Shown: one piece after another, positions 56,346-64,000 of the stretch | Position numbering within the stretch: position 1 is the first letter of the stretch | Layout: each line of letters begins with the position of its first letter | Source: Dipteronia dyeriana | Taxonomy: Eukaryota; Streptophyta; Magnoliopsida; Sapindales; Sapindaceae | Length of the DNA: 64,000 nt | Assembly: GCA_032871835.1 (NCBI GenBank) | Contig: CM065295.1 | Location: forward strand, 26,298,501-26,362,500 | Reading direction: 5' to 3' | Notes under the pieces: model-generated | The model's input: the letters and a program-made list of their open reading frames with translations, nothing else | Database searches by the model: none | What the model was told of the DNA's origin: nothing | Position numbers and translations under genes: made by a program

Positions 56346-56760
56346 TTACGGATGGAAAGAGATATCATGTTTGCTGAGTTTGACCGCCCACTTTGTCAAT
56401 CGATCTGAAATTTTAGGTTTATGCAATATGTTTTTAAGTGGGTAGGAGGTTAGTACCTTGATTGGGTGGCACTGGAAGTAGGGCCTTAGATGGTTGTATA
56501 TGGTTTTGGCTTCGAGTAAGGCCCTACTCACGTAGTACACCGGGTGCTGCGAACCTTCTTCCTCTCTAACCAACGCGGCACTCACCGTGTTGTTAGACAC
56601 TACCATGTACAGGTATAAGGTTTCTTTGTCTTTTATCTTCAACGGTAATAAGGGTGAGGTTAGGTACGTCTTCAATTCTTGAAATGCTTTCTCGCATTCT
56701 TCTCTCTAGTCGAGCGTCTTGTTTTTCTTTAGGGTGTTATAAATGGGCTGACAACGTTCG
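56346..56760 (-). pseudogene. Gypsy-2 RT-linked RNase H
   Basis: An open segment 56675-56346 has KETLYLYMVVSNNTVSAALV, EGSQHPVYYVSRALLEAKTIY and PYFQCHPIKVLT. Compared with the family, about twenty residues are missing between the TIY and HLRPYF motifs, i.e. an in-frame deletion removing the EKLALALV helix. Confidence 0.82.
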
Positions 56761-56829
56761 GACGACTTGGAGATGAACATGTTGAGGGTTGTTACTTGAC
56801 TTGTAAGTTTCTGGACATCTTTGATGCAC

Positions 56830-57273
56830 TTAGGTGATTCGATTGCTTTGATTGATCGAATCTAGTCTGGGTTGGCTTCGATCCCCCATTGGGATACCAG
56901 GTATTCTAAAAACTTTCCAGAGTAAACACCAAAGGAATATTTTTATAGGGTTTAGTTTCATGCTGTATTTATCGAGCACGTCTAACGACTGCTTGAGGTG
57001 ATCTATGTGTTGTTGAGCTGTGAGAGACCTGACCAGCATGTCTTCAATGTAGACCTCCATGGTCGATCCAAGCATATTAGCAAACATTTTGTTGACCAAT
57101 CATTGTTATGTCGCACCTGTATTTTTCAAACCAAAAGGCATAACCTTATAAAAGAAAATACTTCTTTCAATGATGAAGGTTGTCTTTTTGTGGTCCTTCG
57201 ATTGAATCAAAATCTGGTTGTACCCGAAGAATGCGACCATGAAGCTGAATAGTTCATGTCTTATAGTGGCATC
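56830..57273 (-). pseudogene. Gypsy-2 reverse transcriptase, C-terminal part
   Basis: 57297-57106 has ATIRHELFSFMVAFFGYNQI and KVMPFGLKNTGAT; the first catalytic Asp (SFMDA in the family) is Val. 57099-56830 has MVNKMFANMLGSTMEVYIED, so the Y-V-D-D box reads Y-I-E-D. The N-terminal part lies 2.6 kb away, beyond the solo copia LTR. A stop and frame change lie between the two pieces. Confidence 0.87.
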
Positions 57274-59870
57274 TGTTGGGATTATGCTCAATAACAAGAG
57301 TGTAATAATGTATTTGACAATATTTTTATATTAATAAAGTGAATTCTAGTTTAACAAATCTGATAGCATTTATAGTTTAAATATTATAATTGTCAAAAGT
57401 AAATAATCATAAGGTCAAAAGACTATGAGAAAAGAAGAATTGTTCGTGTATCTAGATATGTATGAAGTAGACACAATTCTTTAGATAGTCTTGAACAATA
57501 TTCACAACTTAATATAAAGGTTGGCTCATTTATCTTGTTAAAGTTGTAGATTCTTTTGCTAGCATTTGAGTGGGATCAAATGTGTTATGATGAGTCTAAA
57601 ATCATCAAAGTATGGTGTCTTTGGGCAAAAGAATCTAGTGCAATGGGTGCATTGAATTGGATCACAGTGAAATACTTTATAAAGTACCGTCAATACATAA
57701 AAAATTTCATTTGAAGACAATCGGAGAGTCTATCTCAATCCTGAGATAAATGATGGACTTATGGTTGCAAGTGTTATCATTTGAGCTATCAATGAGTACG
57801 ATTATATAACATAGTCTATCCTTGATAGTTTGGTGGTATTCATTTATTAACCGATAGAGAACTTCATTTATAGATATGGACATCATGGCTCCATTTATTA
57901 AATATGAATAGAATATAATCATATGGATATTTTGAGGTATTGGATATTAATTCTTAATAAGTTTTCAATAGTGTCTATTAAAATATGGCTCCTGGACAAA
58001 TCAAAATATACTAGTTCAAAATATGGTCATATGAGTAAACATAATAACTAGGAGAGCTATAGACGGTCTATGAGCTCTTGGCAATTATTGGTATTCTTCA
58101 CGAGGGTACACTATCTCCATTAAGTCTGTCTAGGGTACGAATGAGGAATATTAACATATTATATCTTTACTTAAGAGTTCAATTTTAGTTCTTTAGTGGA
58201 ATTAACTAAAATTAATAGATCGGACATATGTGACTCATTTGTTGATTGTGATTAGGTTATGTCTATTTGAGCTTAAATTTAGATAAACCGCCAAGATCCC
58301 CAATTCACAGGAACTTGCATGGATCACTTGATATATTCTATCGAACCAATTTCTGGGTCCATCTAGAATTGTTTTAAGATTTTGGAATCCAAAAGTGTTG
58401 GAGAGGTGCGGTCAAGTGTGACAAAGACACATGGGAACTCTTCAAAATACCTGGATTGGGCGGCCAAGGATGTGGGATTCCTTGGACAGCCTAATGGGGT
58501 GCGATTAGCATTCCTTTAATACATTAAGGATATAATTTGTACATTTTAATTAAATGGGTTGTTTAAATTATATTATTGTATAAATTTTAGACATGTGGAC
58601 TTGTTTCTTTTTAGTAAGAAGGGGTCTAGTTCATATGAGGACTTTTTTTTTATTAAAGTCCAATGGATTTAATAAAATGGAAAAACAATATATGGCCCAT
58701 ATATATGTTACTTGGGCGGCAAGGCTATGGATATTAGCATAATATATTGTTATTATTTTATTATTTAATTAAGTGAAAATTAATTAATTTATAAATTAGT
58801 TAATTATTTAATTAAAAGATAAAATCTTTTTCCTACTAGGAGAAGGTCTCCTAGTGTCATACTATTGTTGGTAGTATGATAAGTATTAATACTTTATTTG
58901 ATAAATATTAATACTTTATTTGATAAGTAGATAAATAAAAAGAATTTATATATCTAGTCAAATTATGAAGTATTTGATATTTATTAAAACACTAATTGAC
59001 TATTGGTCAAATTAGGATGTTTTTGATAAAATCACAATTTAATTTATATTCAATAATTTGTTATTGGATAAATACACTAATGAGTTGGAATATGAGTCTT
59101 AGTGTGGAAAAGAATTCTTCTTTGAGTGAGGATTCTTGGCAACCAAGTAAATCCTCCTAGAGAGAGAATTCTTGCCCACCATTAGGAGAGGATTTGGACA
59201 CCTATATATATGGCATTGAAGAATTCGGTCAAGCCATAAGTTTTCTCCAAGAGAGAATTCGGCCAAGAGAGGTATTGGAAACTTAGAATTTTGAGTGATG
59301 AAAATTCGGTTCTTGCTCTAGTTAAATTCGTCCAATTTTAAGATAGGTGCATGTAGAATTCGGTCAAACATAGAGAAAAGAGGAAACGTTTTTATTTTTT
59401 ATAGTGCACTAGTATCCTTTACATCAAAAGGATTTTGAGTACAAAAATCGAATCAGGTTCACACGAGTTTCAATCAAATAGATTGATAATTCTCAAGTGA
59501 CCAAACTTTCTTGAGTTTTCTCTAGGAGGATTATTGTGACTAAAAAAAGAAAAGATTCTGTTTATTTTCATCCTCGGGTATACAATTCAAAGAAAGGGAG
59601 CCCACACTCCTAGGTGACTCACGTTCATGATTGGATTGAACGATCTTAAGGATTCAATTCAGCGCAACTTCAATCGTCACGAGAAAAAGGTACGATACTT
59701 TATTATATGTTAATTAATCAAGGGTTAATGTTCATTCTTTTAAAGGAATTTTTTTAAAAAACTTTATTATATTTTAATTAATCAAGGGTTAAGGTTCATT
59801 CTTTTAAAGGATTTTTTTTTTAAATATACTAAACTTATTTTTCTGCTTCCGTCGCGTGATTTTTCCTACA
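57274..59870 (+). mobile_element. Solo copia LTR, 2597 bp, inserted in gypsy-2 RT
   Basis: Ends TGTTGGGATTATGCTC and TTTTTCCTACA. Flanks GCATC (57269-57273) and ACGTC (59871-59875) each differ by one transition from GCGTC, the sequence implied by the RT reading frame, so they are a decayed 5-bp target duplication. There is no PBS, gag or pol, so the element collapsed by LTR-LTR recombination. Copies B and C at 49041-51958 are relatives. LTR start and length suggest an Angela-like copia. Confidence 0.88.
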
Positions 59871-59875
59871 ACGTC

Positions 59876-60258
59876 TACTAACATGTCGATGTGATGAAGG
59901 GGGAATGCGTCTTTTGGGCAGGGCCTTGTTAAGGTCTGTGAAGTCGATAAAAATGCGCCATTCCCCTTTATTTTTCTTCGCGCCTGCGATGGTCGCCAAC
60001 CAGTCAGGATATTTAACTTGACTGATCCAATGCCTATCTGTTTATATACCTACTCATCGATTATTTTATTCTTTTCAGGTGCGAACTTTCTCCTTTTTCG
60101 CCTTACCAGTGGATGATCGGGGTCTACCTACAATTGAGGAACGATTATCTCTGGGTCGATTCCGACAATGTCAGAGTGCGACAAAGAAAAACTATTTTGA
60201 CGTTGCTTCAAGAAATCGATCAGTTGACTCCGTGTCTCCTCATGTAGTCTGGACCGAT
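59876..60258 (-). pseudogene. Gypsy-2 reverse transcriptase, N-terminal part
   Basis: Minus-strand reading shows SHSDIVGIDPEII, a VRRKRRKFAPEKN block, WRPSQARRK/NGAFLSTSQTL pieces in shifted frames and PKDAFPLHHIDMLVD, matching the start of gypsy RT. It ends exactly at the solo LTR (59875) and begins next to the Harbinger-type element (60262). Several frameshifts. Confidence 0.82.
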
Positions 60259-60261
60259 TAA

Positions 60262-60998
60262 TGCCCAGTTTGGCATTGTTGTGCTGTGGGGAGAAGTGCT
60301 TTTGAAATTGTTGTTGGGGGAATTGCTGTGGGAAGAATCAGCTGAGTGTTTGGTAAACTGATTTTCAAAAGTGTTGTGAGAACTAAAAGCAATTTCAATG
60401 TGTTTAGTAAACTGAAATAAAAAGTGTTGTGAGTGTGTAAAATTACTAAAAGGACATAGACATCTAAATGGTACTCATGTGCTATACTTTACATTTTTCT
60501 TGTTTATTTGTGTTTAGTGTTGAGTGTTATATAATTATGGTACTTTATTAAATTAATTAGCCCCATTTTTTATTATACTTTATTTAATTAATTAGTCCAA
60601 TTTCTTTATTTCTTTATTTCTTTATTTTATTCTACTTTATTTTTTAATTTTATTTTTATTCTACTTTATTGAATTAATTATCCCAATTTTTTTATACAGT
60701 TATGGCAATATTTTTTTTTTGTACAAAAATATAAGTCCATTTTTTTTGTTAAATTTCATTAAAGGTAAGGACAAAGTTGGAAAGTTAGTAAAATTTCATT
60801 TAATATCACTGTAGCGCATTTTCTAAAAGCAGAAGCCAAAATCCAAAAGCATGTATTCGTAGCTTCTCAAAAACTCAGTTGGGAGAAACTAAAAGTGACC
60901 AAAAGCACTTCCCAACGATTTTACCAAACACCTCTGTCTTAGGTTCAGAATCACTTTTGGCCCCAAAAGCAACTGGGGAAGCAATGTCAAACTGGGCC
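60262..60998. mobile_element. PIF/Harbinger-type non-autonomous element (737 bp)
   Basis: TGCCCAGTTTGGCATTG (60262) and CAATGTCAAACTGGGCC (to 60998) are terminal inverted repeats with two mismatches in 17. They are flanked by TAA on both sides (60259-60261, 60999-61001), the 3-bp duplication of PIF/Harbinger elements. A second layer of inversion ('gaagtgctttt' / 'aaaagcacttcc') lies inside. No transposase. The middle (60540-60770) is 'cttattttattctactttatt'-type low complexity. Confidence 0.85.
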
Positions 60999-61001
60999 TA
61001 A

Positions 61002-61642
61002 GACTTTGTGTTTTGGCTGTTCGGGGTCAATTAACACATCGCCGAGTTCTTCTATTTTTGGCTTCTTTGAAGTTAACTCGACCACATATTCTTGTAGCTG
61101 CTATAACTGCTCTTTCTTTTTCTTTATTGGGTTCTAGTATCATTCTCTTATGGCTCTCTGTTCACCATTGATCTCTCGTACTCCCTACTTAGTAGGGAAC
61201 TTATTATCTAGTGGTAGGTCGAAGAGATCGCTTTCAATTCACATATCTAGGGTCTGCCAAGGATGGTATTATATGAAGATTAGCAGTCGAGCACCAGGAA
61301 ATTGATATACAAGTTGACTCCTTCAATGTACATTTGCAGTATAATCTAGCCCAATGTACTCTTCTGTTCTCTACTAAATCATGTCAACATTGTCGTTCAA
61401 TGACTAATTTCTGATTCTTCGACTTGCATTTCTCTGAAAGTATTATTAAACAAGATATTACAGGAACTACCATTGTCAATCAAAATTCACTTAGTTAAAC
61501 AGTTAGATATATATAATGAAATGACTAAAACATCATAGAGAGGAGAAAACAAATATGATTTATCTGTGGACTTGAAGGTGACAGTTTCATCGACATTTGA
61601 TGAATGTTGTCTGTTACGTTGAATTTTTACGTTCGACACGTG
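61002..61642 (-). pseudogene. Gypsy-2 protease region, not readable
   Basis: Position between gag and RT demands protease. I see short scraps in shifted frames near 61450-61500 but no intact D-[ST]-G motif. Confidence 0.4.
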
Positions 61643-63296
61643 TCAAATATGCCTTTTTACAGTCGAGTATTTATCATCATTAAACTTTGATACGCCCGTG
61701 TTGTAGATGATCACTCTTTCTTGTTGGAGCAGTACTGATGAACTGTCTTCTGAGTTAGCTTGCTGCCTCTCCTCGCATCGAACGACTTTCTCATTTCCTT
61801 TATTGGTCAAGTATTCTTGCAAATGCCCTCGCTTCAGGAGTTCTGCTACTTCTAGTTTGAGAGCGATGCAATCTTCTGTTGGATGGTCGTGATCTCTATG
61901 GAACTCGTATCGAAACCAGGAGTCTCGATGCTCTGGTGGAGCATTCATCTTTCTTGGCCATTTGACTGTTCTCCCCATATCTTTTATCACTGCCACGAGG
62001 TCAACTAGTTCAATGTTGAGATTGTACTCTAGGACTGGAGCTTACAATCGACCTGCTCTAGGTGGATTTTGTTTGTACGGCCTCTTTTTATTAGACCAAC
62101 AATAGCGGGAATTGTTATCGTATCGATTTTCTATTAAGTAGGGTTCAACCTTTCTATTAGTTGATCTTCGATCGTCATAGTCGTTTCTTCTATTATAGTT
62201 GGTCTTTTTGACGAAATTCACCTCATTGTCTTCCCATTTAATCTGTGTTCATGCTCTTGCGAACACATCATCCATCATTTTGCAAAGGTATGTGGCGAGC
62301 TCTTTGTAGAGGTAGGAGTCAAACTGAAGTCCCTTCCTAAAACTGAGATCGCAATAGACTACGGGACTTGTACTTTTTCCCTGTTGAAGCATCCGACATA
62401 TGCCTTCAGGTTCTCGCCACATCTTTGAGTTATGGTTTAAAGGTCATCCGACAGCTTTTGAGCTTCCGACTGCTCGTTATTGCTCCACGAACGTATCTGT
62501 AATCTGTGTAAAAAATGTAATGAAATTGTTAGGTAAATTTGTATACCATGGCAAGACAGGGCCGCCGAGGCTGGATCCAAACGCTTTGTACATGCTCGCT
62601 TCTCTTAGGTCGTATAGGATCTCTGAGTGAACATTCTTTGTCTATATTAAGCAATATGGTCGCTTGGGTCTGTCATTCCCTCAAATTGTTTCATGTTGGG
62701 GAAGCTGAACTTCTTAGACATTTCAACCAAGGCAATTGCATCAATAAACAATGAGTCTGTGAAGATTTTTGTTGTGCTTTCCTTGATAAGTGTTGGAACT
62801 CCTATGATTCTTTGAATGAGGGCTTCTATTTCTATGAACCTACAAGATAGTTCAAGGTCAGCAAATAAACGTAAACTAAAATTCGAATTTACCAAATTTG
62901 GAGTCAACGGAAGCAACACGGGTCCTGAAAACATTCTCCTGTGGTGGTCGACAATTAGTTTTGGTGCCTACGACAATTCCTGCTAGATCTGTGACTCAAT
63001 CAGATATATTATAGCTTGAACCAAGTGTGTCACGCGCTGACTGGCATTCACCTCTGAGTTTTGAGGACCCGCAAGTGCCATCAGGGCTGTCATGTCAATG
63101 TTTTATTCGTTATCAACCGTTGGGATGATTCAAGCGTCACATTGTTTGGTGTCCCACCGATGATGGCTCGAAATTTAGTGTTTCGAGTCTTGATTGTGGC
63201 ATTTTGTGCTTCGAGCACTCGAAGGTTTTCAGCATTTACAGCCATCTGAGCAGTCAGCGCACGACAAAATTTTCTTCGACAGTCGGGTGTTTCCAT
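61643..63296 (-). pseudogene. Gypsy-2 gag, broken
   Basis: The N-terminal part (63296-63090) is followed by MKQFEGMTDPSDHI (62690-62647), the start of the Retrotrans_gag domain. The C-terminal part (61996-61643) has VKWPRKMNAPPEHRD, the FHRDHDHPTEDCIALKLEVA motif and LLKRGHLQEYL. Frames differ between pieces, with stops between 62650 and 62000. These motifs are characteristic of Tat/Athila-type gag. Confidence 0.85.
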
Positions 63297-63370
63297 CTCC
63301 TGACATTCTGGAAGTGCTTTGTTTGATTCAACTAGTTTTTCTCTAAAGTAGCAATGGGACCCACGGTGGG

Positions 63371-64000
63371 TGTAAAACCGTAGATAGTCGATCTACAGTT
63401 TGTGGATTGGGTTTGATTCGAGTCAGGCCTAAGCAACTTGGTCTAACTTGTCAAATCGAATAAGTCGACTGCTCCAAAAATACAGTAAAAAAACAATAAA
63501 AATAGACAAATAATGGTAAAAGAAAAAAGAATAAGATAGCGTGATTGATTTGGCCTTAGGTACACTTGGATTGAGCGTTTAAGAGTGGATGAATCAATGA
63601 GTATGAATTTTGAGTATTTTGGTGACCGGAGTTACTGTTTCGACAGAGTTTTTGCTAGCAAGAGCGCTGAGTTGAGGTGAAGAATCAGAATCCCTTTTCA
63701 GTGAAACCAAGGTTCTATTTATAGGCCACCCGAATCGATCTGCACGTTGGAGTGTTGTTGGAAATATCCCGAAAATCTCGACTATATTTTAGGGGATCTC
63801 ATAATCCTTTACCCATTCAAACCAATTCAAACACTTACCAGATAAGTGTGTTATCAGTTAACTGGTGAAACTCAGTCAACCAACACAACATGTGAGTCTT
63901 CTGGGTCGACGCGTATCAAGTAGGCTTGGACTAGGTCCAACACGAAATTGGTCATGGGTTTAGACGTTGGGCCTTGAGGTCATTTTTTACTACCACACTC
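63371..64000 (-). mobile_element. Gypsy-2 5' LTR, cut by window end
   Basis: Starts at about 63371 next to a 'cccacggtggg' primer-region sequence. The minus strand carries a TATA box (CTATAAATAGA, about 63714-63726). It is homologous to the solo LTR at 21258-21840 and continues past 64000. Confidence 0.85.

Larger units (their letters stand above)
54906..64000 (-). mobile_element. Gypsy-2: Tat-type Ty3/gypsy with two nested insertions
   Basis: Minus strand: 5' LTR (from beyond 64000 to 63371), gag (63296-61643), [Harbinger-type element 60998-60262], RT start, [solo copia LTR 59870-57274], rest of RT, RNase H, second RNase H, and integrase, ending at 54906 where the Athila-like element is inserted. 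Pol is heavily frameshifted. The second RNase H again points to the Tat branch. Confidence 0.85.

Noticed and set aside
1..64000. A host defence or metabolic gene cluster
   Set aside because: I looked for kinase, LRR/NB-ARC, P450, ribosomal and other common plant motifs in the open frames and saw none. All interpretable coding sequence is transposon-derived.

Overview
This is repeat-dense nuclear DNA from a flowering plant, probably a eudicot. The evidence is the set of plant-specific mobile-element lineages: Tat/Athila-like Ty3-gypsy, Angela-like and SIRE-like Ty1-copia, BED/DUF659 hAT, MULE, PIF/Harbinger and L1-type LINE. Many transposase and leader segments carry plant-style introns and (TA)n microsatellites, and the background is AT-rich. 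I see no intact host gene, rRNA or tRNA gene, organelle insertion, CRISPR array or bacterial-type operon. Nearly every coding signal is a decayed transposon gene. The species cannot be fixed from the sequence alone.

Layout. 1-1780: LTR/promoter-like remnant on the + strand (two 120-bp repeats, TATA plus a 32-nt poly-C run, three 99-bp palindromic repeats). 1781-7052: minus-strand Tat-type gypsy (gypsy-1) with its 5' LTR, two RNase H domains and broken pol. 7693-11478: hAT element with decayed 8-bp target duplication and dead transposase. 11.5-12.6 kb: solo gypsy LTR with a 128-bp tandem duplication. 13.04-14.57 kb: terminal-inverted-repeat element filled with a 21-bp minisatellite. 14.8-15.8 kb: cluster of four (TA)n-associated MITEs plus a second small MITE. 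17.5-18.2 kb: GC-richer gene-fragment-like segment. 18499-20426: MULE with a perfect 9-bp target duplication and a nested LINE. 21.3-24.2 kb: two LTR remnants. 25.6-26.7 kb: ORF of the 'putative gypsy type transposon' family. 27.4-29.4 kb: LTR-like remnant.

30201-38140: near-complete minus-strand Angela-like copia (gag-PR-IN-RT-RNase H, PBS, PPT), with its 5' LTR cut to 243 bp. 39097-45984: gag-only SIRE-type LTR element with a perfect 5-bp target duplication, inserted into older transposon DNA. 45985-49040: plus-strand gypsy-3 (LTR, PBS, broken gag). 49041-51958: two related copia LTRs head to head, forming ~570-bp inverted arms. 51959-54905: collapsed Athila-like LTR element. 54906-64000: minus-strand gypsy-2, interrupted by a 2597-bp solo copia LTR and a 737-bp Harbinger-type element; its 5' LTR runs off the window end.

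No genes cooperate in a host pathway here. The relationships are those of nested insertion: the order of events can be read from which element splits which. The most informative structures are the minisatellite-bearing TIR element, the gag-only retroelement, the MULE with nested LINE, and several insertions whose target duplications are still visible.
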